Program-made: the position numbers and the translations under genes
Source: JAWWPY01 sp963822825
GTDB taxonomy: Bacteria > Actinomycetota > Actinomycetes > Streptosporangiales > Streptosporangiaceae
Direction of reading: 5' to 3'
NCBI GenBank assembly: GCA_963822825.1
Contig: CAWGIW010000006.1
Coordinates: forward strand, 248,001 to 312,000
Length of the DNA: 64,000 bases
Notes under the pieces: generated by a model
Databases searched by the model: none
Seen by the model: the letters and a program-made list of their open reading frames with translations, nothing else
Told to the model about the DNA's origin: nothing
In this document: one piece after another, positions 1 to 8,734 of the stretch
Numbering within the stretch: the first letter of the stretch is position 1
Layout: each line of letters opens with the position of its first letter

Positions 1-765
1 GCTGCGGCAGCGCGGCTGCGTGTGGTCCACGAACAACCGGTGCTCCAGGTGCTGGCCGGCGTCCGCGAAATACAGCCCGCGCAGCTCCGCATCTCCGCCA
101 GGACCGGAATAACGAACCGTCGGGGCCAGTCTCACCAGCCCGCCGCCGATCGTGACAGCGGTGTGCCGAAGCCTGGCATCCCGGCCGACTGTGGCGTGAT
201 GATGCGAGACATGCACCGCATCGCCGGCCCAGTCCTGGACGCTCACCAGGGATAGCGACGCGCCGTCCCCGACGACGATTTCCACGTTGTCCGCGTAGGT
301 CGCGCTGCCCTGATGGTCCAGCACGATGATCGCCTCGGCCAGCGGCGCCACGTCCACCACGAGATGACCGAAGGCGGCCCCGGCCGCGTCCTCGCCGCGG
401 ACCGAGATGACGGTGGGCCGAGATGCGACCGCCTCGGCGGGCACGGTGACGATCGTCGCCTCCCGGACCGAGGCGAGCGCACGGGCACTGACCCGGTCGG
501 CCGGGACGAAACTCCGGCCGACGCGAGGGTCGCTGCGTTGCGTAAATTCAACGGTCACCTCAGGCGCAGGGTCAGTGTCGATGGTGACCTTGCCCTCGGC
601 GAGCGCCGTCTCGCCGTGCAAGCCGCGCAGGCGGCGCAGCGGGGTGAACCGCCAATCTTCCTCGCGGCCCGTGGGCACCGGGAAGTCAGCGAGATCGTAG
701 GACCGCTGTTCGTGCAGCCTGGAGACGGGAGCCGTTGATTCCACGGCCCCTTGCAGCCCCGCCAT
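1..765 (-). CDS. sufD: Fe-S cluster assembly protein SufD (C-terminus beyond window)
   Basis: SufD is the SufB-related scaffold subunit of the SufBC2D complex, which builds Fe-S clusters in the cytosol. Reading the minus strand from the ATG at 765 gives 255 uninterrupted codons to the window edge. The start is MAGLQGAVESTAPVSR, and the beta-helix core includes a stretch reading TVRYSGPGGDAELRGLYFAD, typical of SufD. The ATG shares one base with the sufB stop (TGATG), so the two genes are probably translationally coupled. The rest of the gene, and presumably sufC/sufS/sufU, lies left of the window. Only the family assignment is inferred; the frame is clear. Confidence 0.9.
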   Translation of the reverse strand, partial: MAGLQGAVESTAPVSRLHEQRSYDLADFPVPTGREEDWRFTPLRRLRGLHGETALAEGKVTIDTDPAPEVTVEFTQRSDPRVGRSFVPADRVSARALASVREATIVTVPAEAVASRPTVISVRGEDAAGAAFGHLVVDVAPLAEAIIVLDHQGSATYADNVEIVVGDGASLSLVSVQDWAGDAVHVSHHHATVGRDARLRHTAVTIGGGLVRLAPTVRYSGPGGDAELRGLYFADAGQHLEHRLFVDHTQPRCRS

Positions 766-2177
766 CAGCCGACCGCCCCCTCCATCTGCAGCTCGATCAG
801 CCGGTTGAGTTCGAGGGCGTATTCCATCGGCAGCTCACGCGCGATGGGCTCGACGAACCCGCGGACGATGGTCGCCATGGCCTCGTCCTCGGTCATGCCC
901 CGGCTCATCAGGTAGAAGAGCTGATCGTCGGAGATCTTGGAGACGCTGGCCTCGTGGCCCATTTCCACGTCGTCCTCCCGCACGTCCACGTACGGGTAGG
1001 TGTCCGACCGGCTGATCGTGTCCACCAGAAGCGCGTCGCACTTGACGGTGGACTTGGAGTGGGCGGCCCCCTCCTGCACCTGGACCAGGCCACGGTACGA
1101 GGTCCGCCCGCCGGCCCGGGCCACGGACTTCGACACGATCGTGGACGAGGTGTTCGGGGCGCAGTGCACCATCTTCGCGCCCGCGTCCTGGTGCTGGCCG
1201 GTGCCGGCGAAAGCCACCGACAGGGTCTCGCCCCGGGCGTGCTCGCCCATCAGGTAGACCGCCGGGTACTTCATCGTCACCTTGGAGCCGATGTTCCCGT
1301 CGACCCATTCCATGCTGGCGCCAGCCTGGGCCACGGCCCGCTTGGTGACCAGGTTGTACACGTTGTTCGACCAGTTCTGGATCGTCGTGTACCGGCAGTG
1401 CGCGCCCTTTTTCACGATGATCTCGACGACCGCCGAGTGCAGCGAGTCCGAGGAGTAGATCGGCGCGGTGCAGCCCTCGACGTAGTGCACGCTGGCGCCC
1501 TCGTCCACGATGATCAGGGTTCGCTCGAACTGGCCCATGTTCTCGGTGTTGATCCGGAAGTAGGCCTGCAGCGGGATGTCCACGTGCACGTTCTTCGGCA
1601 CGTAGATGAAGCTGCCGCCGGACCAGACCGCGGTGTTCAGCGCGGCGAACTTGTTGTCGCCCACCGGGATCACCGTGGCGAAGTACTCCCGGAACAGCTC
1701 CGGCTGCTCACGCAGCGCCGTGTCGGTGTCCAGGAAGAGGACGCCCTTCTCCTCGAGGTCCTCACGGATCTTGTGGTAAACGACCTCGGACTCGTACTGG
1801 GCCGCCACGCCGGCGATCAGGCGCTGCTTCTCGGCCTCGGGGATGCCCAGCCGGTCGTACGTGTTCTTGATGTCGGCGGGCAGGTCATCCCAGTTCGCGG
1901 CCTGCTTCTCGGTCAACCGGACGAAGTACTTGATGTTCTCGAAGTCGATGCCGGACAGGTCAGAGCCCCAGGTGGGCATCGGCTTGCGGCGGAACAGCGC
2001 CAGGCCCTTCAGGCGCAAGTCCAGCATCCAGTCCGGCTCGCCCTTCTTGGCCGAGATGTCACGGACGACGTCTTCGGACAGGCCGCGGCGTGCGCCTGTG
2101 CCGGCCACGTCCGAGTCCGACCAGCCGAATTTGTATCGCTCAAGCCCCTCGAGTTCGGGGTGTGCGGTCGTCGTCAT
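765..2177 (-). CDS. sufB: Fe-S cluster assembly protein SufB
   Basis: SufB is the core scaffold of the SUF machinery, on which nascent Fe-S clusters are assembled with SufC and SufD. The 470-residue product has the usual length and typical SufB segments: the N-terminal ERYKFGWSDSD, the central SGGSFIYVPKNVHVDIPLQAYFRIN region, and the C-terminal EPIARELPMEYALELNRLIELQMEG. The open frame continues upstream to 2429, but the ATG at 2177 is the natural start: it forms an ATGA overlap with the upstream regulator's stop and has a GGAGG about 10 nt before it. It is the second gene of a sufR-sufB-sufD operon and is expected to be repressed by SufR. Confidence 0.96.
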   Translation of the reverse strand: MTTTAHPELEGLERYKFGWSDSDVAGTGARRGLSEDVVRDISAKKGEPDWMLDLRLKGLALFRRKPMPTWGSDLSGIDFENIKYFVRLTEKQAANWDDLPADIKNTYDRLGIPEAEKQRLIAGVAAQYESEVVYHKIREDLEEKGVLFLDTDTALREQPELFREYFATVIPVGDNKFAALNTAVWSGGSFIYVPKNVHVDIPLQAYFRINTENMGQFERTLIIVDEGASVHYVEGCTAPIYSSDSLHSAVVEIIVKKGAHCRYTTIQNWSNNVYNLVTKRAVAQAGASMEWVDGNIGSKVTMKYPAVYLMGEHARGETLSVAFAGTGQHQDAGAKMVHCAPNTSSTIVSKSVARAGGRTSYRGLVQVQEGAAHSKSTVKCDALLVDTISRSDTYPYVDVREDDVEMGHEASVSKISDDQLFYLMSRGMTEDEAMATIVRGFVEPIARELPMEYALELNRLIELQMEGAVG

Positions 2178-3019
2178 ACGGAGATGCCTCCGGGCTCTTT
2201 GATCGTGATCTTTGCGGTCGTGGTCTCGTTGATGATCTTCTTGACCGTGGTCTCGGCCGCCGGACCGCTGGCCCTGGGGGCCGCGGCCGGGGGGTTCGCG
2301 GTGCGGGTGTGCAGCAGTGACGGCGCGGTGATATGCGTGGTGCAGATGCCATCCCCATGCGCGATCGTGGCCAGCCGTTGCACGGGCGTCCCGAGCAGCC
2401 TGGCGAACGCCTCGGTCTCTGCCTCGCACAGCTGCGGGAACTCCGCGGCCACGTGAGCGACCGGGCAGTGGTGCTGGCAGAGCTGCTCTCCCCCGCCGCC
2501 GGCCGCGCTGCCTTCCGGGGCGCCGCTCGCCGACGCGGCGTAGCCGTCGGCGGACAACGCCTCGGCGAGAGCCTGTACCCGGCCCGGCGCGGGAGTGGCC
2601 GCTACCACCGGCCTGTACCGCTTCTCCAGGTCCGCCACCTGCCTGCGGGCGAACTCGGCGACCGCACCGGGCCCGGCGGCCTCAGCGAGGAAGCGGAGGG
2701 CGTTGGTGGCGAGGTCGTCGTAGGCGTGCCCGAAGGCGCCGCGCCCGACGTCGGTGATGGCAAACAGCTTGGCCGGGCGGCCCCGGCCCCGGCTGGCCGG
2801 GCGCCGGGCCGTGCGCGTCTCGATCATCTTGTCGGCCAGCAGGTTGTCCAGGTGACGCCGGACGGCCGTCGGGGTAAGGCTCAGCCGGGTGCTCAGGCCG
2901 GCCGCGGTGACCGGGCCATTCTCCATGATCAGCCGGGCTATCCGGGCGCGCGTGCTCCGCTCGGAACCGGCCGGCGCCGCGGCGGCCAGGTACGCGTCAG
3001 CGGCACCGCCGGCGTCCAT
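2174..3019 (-). CDS. sufR: SufR-type Fe-S-sensing transcriptional regulator of the suf operon
   Basis: This is a DeoR/ArsR-like winged-helix repressor that senses Fe-S status and controls the suf genes downstream. From the ATG at 3019, residues about 22-70 form the helix-turn-helix. A C-terminal cluster-binding segment has Cys at about 181, 185, 198 and 226 (LCQHHC, QLCEAE, GICTTH). The open frame extends upstream through an ATG at 3091 and a TTG at 3103. Those starts would place the ACACT-N5-TGTGA operator (3064-3078) inside the gene, so a start downstream of it is preferred; GTG codons between 3067 and 3043 are alternatives. A roughly 50-residue polar tail follows the last Cys. Regulator identity is strong, exact start moderate. 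Confidence 0.88.
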   Translation of the reverse strand: MDAGGAADAYLAAAAPAGSERSTRARIARLIMENGPVTAAGLSTRLSLTPTAVRRHLDNLLADKMIETRTARRPASRGRGRPAKLFAITDVGRGAFGHAYDDLATNALRFLAEAAGPGAVAEFARRQVADLEKRYRPVVAATPAPGRVQALAEALSADGYAASASGAPEGSAAGGGGEQLCQHHCPVAHVAAEFPQLCEAETEAFARLLGTPVQRLATIAHGDGICTTHITAPSLLHTRTANPPAAAPRASGPAAETTVKKIINETTTAKITIKEPGGISV

Positions 3020-3063
3020 CCGCCCGGCGGCGCCGGAACCCACGCTGACCGGTCGCACGCTTT

Positions 3064-3078
3064 TCACAACATCAGTGT
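3064..3078 (-). promoter_or_regulatory. SufR-type operator ACACT-N5-TGTGA
   Basis: The minus strand reads ACACTGATGTTGTGA immediately upstream of the preferred sufR start. This matches exactly the ACACT-N5-TGTGA motif described for the M. tuberculosis SufR operator upstream of its suf operon. Position and orientation fit autoregulation of sufR-sufB-sufD. The match is seen in the sequence; binding is inferred. Confidence 0.75.
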
Positions 3079-3233
3079 GTCGTAAATCCATCCCGGTCCG
3101 CAACAGCAGGCCTGTGTGGGGCCGGTCACGCCGGTGGCGTGCATCTGAGCCAGCGTCGCGTCATACGCCGGTGCTGATCGCCCGGCGGCGGATCGCGGGC
3201 GGCCAGCGCCCGGCGTGATCAACGCGATTGGTT

Positions 3234-3971
3234 TCAGCCCGGTCCCTCAGGGGTGGCCAGGAACCCGCGGAGAAGGGCGGCGGTCCCTTCCAGGTGCTCG
3301 GCGACCGCGCGCCGTGCCTGAGCGGCGTCCCCGGAAAGGATCGCGTCGACGATCGCCGTGTGCTGCGCGGCCGTGTGGTCGATATTGTGCCGCAGCACAG
3401 GGATGGCGTTGAGCAGGTCGTTGAGCCGCATCCGCGCGTCGGCGCACGCGGCGGCGAGCAGGCTGGACCCGGTGAGTTCCGCGATGGCCAGGTGAAACAG
3501 GGTGTCCATCCGGCGATAGTCGTTGGGTACCGCACCATTCACGCTGGCCAGACGCGAAAGCAGGACATCGCTGTCGTACCCACCGCCGGCCTGGGCCAGG
3601 ATCTGCGCGGCGCCGGTCTCGACCGCCATCCGGAAGGTCAGCGCGTCGGCGATCCGGCCGTCGTCCTCGCGTGTGAGGCGCCGCAACTCGCCGCGGCTCG
3701 GCGCGGGCCTGGTGTACGTGACGAAGGTGCCACCGAAGCGTCCGCGCCGCGATTCGACATAACCAGCCTGCTGCAAGGCCTTGATTGCCTCACGCAATGT
3801 AATGCGGCTGATGCCGAGCAAGACCGCTAGCTCACGTTCCGCGGGAAAGCGCTCCCCCGGCCCTACCACGCCCAGCTTGATGACCGTCAGCAGCCGTTCG
3901 ACCGTCTCCTCGAAGGCGTTGCCCGCACGAACCTGCCCCAGCACGGCAGTCAGTTCAAGCCCGGCAGTCAC
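3234..3971 (-). CDS. FadR-subfamily GntR transcriptional regulator
   Basis: The 245-residue protein has an N-terminal GntR winged helix (about residues 20-80, including the typical PGERFPAERELAVLLGISRITLREAIKALQQAGYVE run, here split for length) followed by an all-helical FCD ligand-binding domain (about 95-235). It starts at a GTG with GAGGA upstream. It is divergent from the permease-ligase-dehydrogenase cluster at 4.3-10.3 kb, and an AATGGT-N10-ACCATT inverted repeat lies between them, so it is the likely local repressor. The ligand is unknown; an amine, gamma-glutamyl intermediate or carboxylate from the cluster is plausible. There is no sign of damage. Confidence 0.88.
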   Translation of the reverse strand: MTAGLELTAVLGQVRAGNAFEETVERLLTVIKLGVVGPGERFPAERELAVLLGISRITLREAIKALQQAGYVESRRGRFGGTFVTYTRPAPSRGELRRLTREDDGRIADALTFRMAVETGAAQILAQAGGGYDSDVLLSRLASVNGAVPNDYRRMDTLFHLAIAELTGSSLLAAACADARMRLNDLLNAIPVLRHNIDHTAAQHTAIVDAILSGDAAQARRAVAEHLEGTAALLRGFLATPEGPG

Positions 3972-4121
3972 GGGGGTGCCATCCTCGGGGTGGGACCGTC
4001 GGTCGCCGTGAGCCTACCGGCGGGTGATGCCGGAACGCGGGCGTCCCGGCATCGCCCGCGTGCCGCTGCCCGAATATCCGCCCCCGGCTCGGCCACCTTG
4101 GGATTTTGACGCAAATGGGTC

Positions 4122-4169
4122 TTGACATCACCCGCACTCTAACCCTCAATGGTCTGATAATAAACCATT
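4122..4169 (+). promoter_or_regulatory. Promoter and GntR-type operator in the 3972-4302 divergent gap
   Basis: The 331-nt gap between the regulator and the permease contains a consensus-like TTGACA at 4122-4127. It also has a perfect inverted repeat AATGGT (4148-4153)/ACCATT (4164-4169) separated by ten mostly A/T bases including GATAAT. TGGT...ACCA half-sites are typical of FadR/GntR operators. The AT-rich centre is conspicuous against the GC-rich surroundings. The exact -10 was not resolved. Nothing else was recognised in the gap apart from the AAGGAG ribosome-binding site just before the permease. Confidence 0.6.
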
Positions 4170-4302
4170 TACGCTCCGGTGGCCGACCAGCGCCCGCTCA
4201 GCTTCCGCCGCACCCCCTGGCCCTCAGCGTGCCGGCCGCTGCGCCCCGGCCCACGCCCCGGCCCTCTCGACGTTTGGACCCTCTCGACGTAAGGAGCAGT
4301 CC

Positions 4303-5826
4303 GTGTCGGTCAACGAGCAAGCGGCCGAGCTCAGCCAGGACGAAAAGCGCCTGCACGAGCTCGGCTACGCGCAAGAACTGCGCCGCCGCATGTCCGGTTT
4401 CTCCAACTTCGCCGTCTCATTCACCATCATCTCGATCCTCTCCGGCTGCCTGACGCTGTATGGATTCGGCATGCTCACCGGCGGCCCCGTCGTGATCGTC
4501 TGGGGCTGGCCATTCGTCGGGATCATGACCCTGTTCGTCGGCCTGTCCATGGCCGAGGTGTGCTCGAGCTTCCCCACCGCGGGCGGCCTGTACTACTGGT
4601 CGGCTAAGCTCGCCCGCCGGAACGGGGCGGCCTGGTCCTGGTTCACGGGCTGGTTCAACTTCCTCGGCCAGGTCGCGGTGACGGCCGGCATCGACTTCGG
4701 GGCCGCATTCTTCATCCACGCGCTGCTCAGCCTGATATTCAACCTGAGCGCGGCGCACTGGATCACGGTGGTCATCTACGCGGCCGTCCTGCTGGTCCAC
4801 GGCCTGCTGAACCAGTTCGGCATCCGGCTGGTCGCGCTGCTGAACGACATCAGCGTGTGGTGGCATCTCCTCGGCGTGCTGATCATCGTTGGCGTGCTGG
4901 CCTTCGCGCCGTCGCACCACCAGTCGGCCAGCTTTGTCTTCGGGCACTTCAACAACGGGACCGGCCTGGGCGTCGGCACCTTCTACGTCGTCCTGATCGG
5001 GCTCCTGCTAGCGCAGTACACCTTCACCGGCTACGACGCCTCGGCGCACATGACCGAAGAGACCCATGAGGCGGCGCGCAGCGGCCCCCGCGGCATCGTG
5101 AGCTCGATAGTGGTGTCGCTGTTCGCCGGGTGGGTCCTGCTGATCGGGCTCACGTTCGCCATCCAGCACTACAGCACGGAGTCACTTTCCGCTGTGCCGC
5201 CTGCCCAGATTTTCGTCGACGCGATCGGCCAGAAGGGCGCGGAGCTGCTGTTGCTGATCGTGGTCGGTGCCCAGCTGTTCTGCGGAATGTCGTCGGTCAC
5301 CGCCAACTCCCGGATGATCTACGCCTTCTCCCGTGACGGGGCGCTCCCCTTCTCGGACTTCTGGCACCGCGTGAACCACCGCACCAGGACGCCGACCAAT
5401 GCGATCTGGCTGGCCGCCGTAGGCGCGCTCATCCTCGGACTGCCCTACCTGTGGAACCCCGCCGCTTACGCGGCCGTGACCTCCATCGCGGTCATCGGCC
5501 TGTATATCGCCTACGTCACGCCAACCTTCCTGCGGCTGCGCCAGGGCGAGGACTTCCAGCGGGGCCCGTGGCATCTGGGCCGGTGGAGCTACGTGGTCGG
5601 CTGGATCGCCGTCGTCTGGGTGGTGATCATCACGGTCCTGTTCATGCTGCCGCAGGTCGCGCCGATCACCTGGACGACCTTCAACTACGCTGTGGTCGCT
5701 GTGCTCGTGGTCATCGGCTTCGCCGGGATCTACTGGCTGGTCTCAGCGCGTAACTGGTTCACCGGCCCGAAGGTCCAGGGCACGCCGGAGGAACTGGCCG
5801 CGATCGAGCAGGAGCTGGCCAGCTGA
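4303..5826 (+). CDS. APC-family amino acid/amine permease
   Basis: This is a 507-residue integral membrane transporter of the amino acid-polyamine-organocation superfamily with about 12 hydrophobic segments. The family signature appears early (MSGFSNFAVSFTIISILSG, then GGPVVIVWGWP and SSFPTAGGLYYWSAKLA), as in GABA/amine permeases of the AAT/ACT type. It starts at GTG 4303 with AAGGAG seven bases upstream. It is the first gene of a co-directional cluster encoding a glutamine-synthetase-like ligase, an aldehyde dehydrogenase, an SDR and a gamma-glutamyl hydrolase, so the cargo is most likely the amine catabolised by that cluster. Substrate specificity cannot be read from the sequence. Confidence 0.9.
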   Translation: MSVNEQAAELSQDEKRLHELGYAQELRRRMSGFSNFAVSFTIISILSGCLTLYGFGMLTGGPVVIVWGWPFVGIMTLFVGLSMAEVCSSFPTAGGLYYWSAKLARRNGAAWSWFTGWFNFLGQVAVTAGIDFGAAFFIHALLSLIFNLSAAHWITVVIYAAVLLVHGLLNQFGIRLVALLNDISVWWHLLGVLIIVGVLAFAPSHHQSASFVFGHFNNGTGLGVGTFYVVLIGLLLAQYTFTGYDASAHMTEETHEAARSGPRGIVSSIVVSLFAGWVLLIGLTFAIQHYSTESLSAVPPAQIFVDAIGQKGAELLLLIVVGAQLFCGMSSVTANSRMIYAFSRDGALPFSDFWHRVNHRTRTPTNAIWLAAVGALILGLPYLWNPAAYAAVTSIAVIGLYIAYVTPTFLRLRQGEDFQRGPWHLGRWSYVVGWIAVVWVVIITVLFMLPQVAPITWTTFNYAVVAVLVVIGFAGIYWLVSARNWFTGPKVQGTPEELAAIEQELAS

Positions 5827-5868
5827 CCAAGGCATCACGCCCGCCGGATACGGAGAGTGGAGAGATCC

Positions 5869-7260
5869 ATGGAGAGGCAACGCGGCAGTGCCCCGCAAAG
5901 CCGTCGGCGCGGCATGCTCACATTGGAGCAGCTGCGGGTCGAGGTGGGTGAGGGCACCATCGACACGGTGGTGCTCGCGTTCACCGACATGCAGGGCCGG
6001 CTCCAGGGCAAGCGCCTGGCCGCCGACTACTTCCTCGACGACGTGGTCGGGCAGCACGTCGAGGGCTGCAACTACCTGCTGGCCGTGGATGTGGACATGA
6101 ATACCGTGCCGGGGTACGCCATGTCCTCGTGGGAACGCGGGTACGGCGATTTCGTGCTCACCCCGGACATGAGCACCCTGCGCAGGATTCCCTGGTACGA
6201 CTCCACCGCGATGGTACTGGCCGACCTCAGCTGGCATGACGGCGCGCCGGTCGTGGCCTCCCCCCGGCAGATCCTGCAGGCCCAGGTGAAACGGCTCGCT
6301 GACCGTGGCTGGCAGGCCATGGTCGGCACCGAGCTGGAGTTCATCCTGTACGCCACCTCTTACGAGGAGGCGTACCGCAGTGGGTACCGCGCCCTCGTCC
6401 CGGCCAACCAGTACAACGTCGACTACTCGATCCTGGGCACCTCCCGGATCGAGCCGCTGCTGCGCAAGATCACCAACGGGATGGCGGGCGCCGGTCTCCA
6501 GGTCGAGTCGGCCAAGGGTGAGTGCAACCTGGGCCAGCACGAGATCGCGTTCAGGTACGCCGAGGCGGTCACGACCAGCGACAACCACTCCATCTACAAG
6601 ACCGGGGCCAAGGAGATCGCCGCTGGCGAGGGCATGAGCATCACGTTCATGGCCAAACCGAACGCGCGCGAGGGCAACTCCTGCCATATCCATATCTCGC
6701 TGCGGGACGCCGACGGCGAGCCGGTGATGGCGGGCGACCGGCCCTACGGCCTGTCGCCCGTCGGCGAGCATTTCATCGCCGGGCAACTCGCCGCCTTGCC
6801 CGAACTGGCCCTCTGGTTCGCGCCGAACATCAACTCCTACAAGCGTTACGCGCTGGGCAGCTTCGCCCCCACGGCGGCCCGCTGGGGTATCGACAACCGG
6901 ACCTGCGCCATGCGGCTGGTCGGGCACGAGTCCTCGCTCCGGATCGAGAACCGCGTTCCGGGCGGGGATGTAAACCCCTATCTGGCCATCGCGGCCATGA
7001 TCGCGGCTGGGCTGCACGGTGTGGATCACGAACTGCCGCTGGAGCCGGCCTTCGAGGGCAACGCTTACACCGACACCGGCCCCCGGGTGCCACAGACGCT
7101 GCGCGACGCGCTGGAGACGTGGCAGAAGAGTGAGCTCGCCCGGGAATCGTTTGGCGATGAGGTCGTGGAGCACTATGCCAACGGCGCGCGGGTGGAGCTC
7201 GCCGCTTTCGACGCCGCCGTCACCGACTGGGAGCTGCAGCGAGGTTTCGAGCGTCTCTGA
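5869..7260 (+). CDS. Glutamine-synthetase-like gamma-glutamyl-amine ligase (GlnA3/GlnA4/PuuA type)
   Basis: Members of this branch use ATP to join glutamate to an amine rather than to ammonia. The 463-residue product keeps the glutamine synthetase catalytic framework: metal-binding GTELEF near residue 153, ECNLGQHEI (metal/ammonia site), CHIHI at 272-276 for ATP, and RIENR near 358-362. The N-terminal half is the shortened beta-grasp typical of PuuA-like enzymes. ATG 5869 is preferred over the in-frame GTG 5857 because GGAGAG precedes it. It follows the permease by about 40 nt. Context with ALDH, SDR and PuuD-like genes argues for catabolic gamma-glutamylation. Which amine is used is open. 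Confidence 0.85.
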   Translation: MERQRGSAPQSRRRGMLTLEQLRVEVGEGTIDTVVLAFTDMQGRLQGKRLAADYFLDDVVGQHVEGCNYLLAVDVDMNTVPGYAMSSWERGYGDFVLTPDMSTLRRIPWYDSTAMVLADLSWHDGAPVVASPRQILQAQVKRLADRGWQAMVGTELEFILYATSYEEAYRSGYRALVPANQYNVDYSILGTSRIEPLLRKITNGMAGAGLQVESAKGECNLGQHEIAFRYAEAVTTSDNHSIYKTGAKEIAAGEGMSITFMAKPNAREGNSCHIHISLRDADGEPVMAGDRPYGLSPVGEHFIAGQLAALPELALWFAPNINSYKRYALGSFAPTAARWGIDNRTCAMRLVGHESSLRIENRVPGGDVNPYLAIAAMIAAGLHGVDHELPLEPAFEGNAYTDTGPRVPQTLRDALETWQKSELARESFGDEVVEHYANGARVELAAFDAAVTDWELQRGFERL

Positions 7261-7313
7261 GCACCGCGCCTTTCAAGCACTGCGTTTCCTGACGATAGGG
7301 AGCAGACCTGCGC

Positions 7314-8678
7314 ATGTCCACGTTCACCGTGCTGAACCCGGCCACCGAGGAACCGGTGGCCGCGGTGCCGCAATCTTCGGCGCCGCAGGCCGATGAAGCG
7401 ATCGGGCGGGCCGCCGCGGCGGAACCGGGCTGGCGGGCGGTCTCGCCCGGGGACCGGGCGAGACTGCTGCGCCGCTTCGCGGACGTTGTGGACGAACACG
7501 TCGACGAGCTCGCTGACCTGGAGGTCGCTGGCTCCGGGCACCCGGTCGGGCAGGCCCGCTGGGAGGCCGGCAACGTCGCGGACGTGCTGCGTTACTACTC
7601 GGCCGCGCCGGAGCGGCTGTTCGGGCGGCAGATCCCGGTGCCCGGCGGCTTGAACGTCACCTTCCAGGAGCCGATCGGCGTGGTCGGGCTGATCGTGCCG
7701 TGGAACTTCCCGATGCCCATCCTCGGCTGGGGCCTGGGCCCGGCGCTGGCCGCCGGTAACCCGGTCATCGCCAAGCCCGCCGAGCGAACCCCGCTGACCG
7801 CGATCCGGATCGGCGAGCTGGCCCTGGAGGCGGGCCTGCCCGAGGGCGTGTTCCAGGTCGTGCCCGGCAAGGGCAGTGTCGTCGGGGAGCGCCTGGTCAG
7901 GCACCCGGCGGTGCGCAAGATCGTGTTCACCGGATCCACCGAGGTCGGCCGGCAGATCATGGCCGGCTGCGCGCGTCAGGTGAAGCGGCTCACCCTGGAA
8001 CTGGGCGGCAAGAGCGCCAACATCGTGTTCAGCGATGCTGATCTGGAGCGGGCCGCGGCCACGGCGCCGTACGCGGTCTTCGACAACGCCGGGCAGGACT
8101 GCTGCGCGCGGTCCCGGATCCTGGTGCAGGCGGGAGTCTTCGACCGTTTCATGGAACTGCTCGAGCCGGCCGTCCAGTCCGTCACCGTGGGTGACCCTCG
8201 TGCCGCCGGCACTGAGATGGGGCCGCTCATCTCGGCCGAGCACCGGGCCCGGGTCGCCGCCTACGTCCCTGATTCCGCGCCGGTGGCGTTCCGGGGAAGC
8301 GCTCCGGGCGGGCCCGGATTCTGGTTCCCGCCCACTGTGCTCGCCCCCGTCCGCCGGGACGACCCGGCGTTCACCGATGAGGTGTTCGGGCCGGTGGTCA
8401 CCGTGATGCCGTTCGCGGATGAGGCCGAGGCGGTGTCGATCGCCAACGACACGCCCTACGGGCTGTCCGGGTCGATCTGGACCCAGAACGTGGGCCGGGC
8501 GCTGCGGGTCGCCCGTGCGGTGGAGACCGGCAACCTGTCGGTCAACTCGCACGCCTCGGTGCGGTACTGGACCCCGTTCGGCGGGTTCAAGCAGTCCGGG
8601 CTGGGCCGGGAACTCGGACCGGACGCCCTGAACGCGTTCACCGAGACCAAGAACGTCTTCATCGCTACTGACGATTAG
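7314..8678 (+). CDS. NAD(P)-dependent aldehyde dehydrogenase
   Basis: A 454-residue aldehyde dehydrogenase with the full catalytic set: PWNFP (substrate/cofactor Asn), the GSTEVGR nucleotide-binding turn, LELGGKS with the general-base Glu, and GQDCC with the nucleophilic Cys at about 263. The C-terminal PFGGFKQSGLGRE motif is also present. It is somewhat shorter than the roughly 480-500 residues usual for PuuC. GGGAGC precedes the ATG. In the cluster it would oxidise a gamma-glutamyl aldehyde to the corresponding acid, the step before PuuD-type hydrolysis. The substrate is inferred from context only. Confidence 0.9.
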   Translation: MSTFTVLNPATEEPVAAVPQSSAPQADEAIGRAAAAEPGWRAVSPGDRARLLRRFADVVDEHVDELADLEVAGSGHPVGQARWEAGNVADVLRYYSAAPERLFGRQIPVPGGLNVTFQEPIGVVGLIVPWNFPMPILGWGLGPALAAGNPVIAKPAERTPLTAIRIGELALEAGLPEGVFQVVPGKGSVVGERLVRHPAVRKIVFTGSTEVGRQIMAGCARQVKRLTLELGGKSANIVFSDADLERAAATAPYAVFDNAGQDCCARSRILVQAGVFDRFMELLEPAVQSVTVGDPRAAGTEMGPLISAEHRARVAAYVPDSAPVAFRGSAPGGPGFWFPPTVLAPVRRDDPAFTDEVFGPVVTVMPFADEAEAVSIANDTPYGLSGSIWTQNVGRALRVARAVETGNLSVNSHASVRYWTPFGGFKQSGLGRELGPDALNAFTETKNVFIATDD

Positions 8679-8685
8679 CCCGGCC

Positions 8686-8714
8686 CTGATCAGCTAGCCC
8701 TCTGATCAGCTAGC
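8686..8714. repeat. 13-bp direct repeat between ALDH and SDR genes
   Basis: CTGATCAGCTAGC occurs at 8686-8698 and again at 8702-8714, 16 bp apart, in the short gap before the SDR gene. Each copy contains the palindrome TGATCA and an unusual CTAG. It may be a small duplication or a double protein-binding site; no function is demonstrated. Confidence 0.6.
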
Positions 8715-8734
8715 ACCAAGGAGTGAGCACGCAG

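Noticed and set aside
3182..3215. Weak CGGGCG/CGCCCG hairpin downstream of the FadR-type regulator
   Set aside because: Six base pairs with no T-tract. Such stems are frequent by chance at this GC content.
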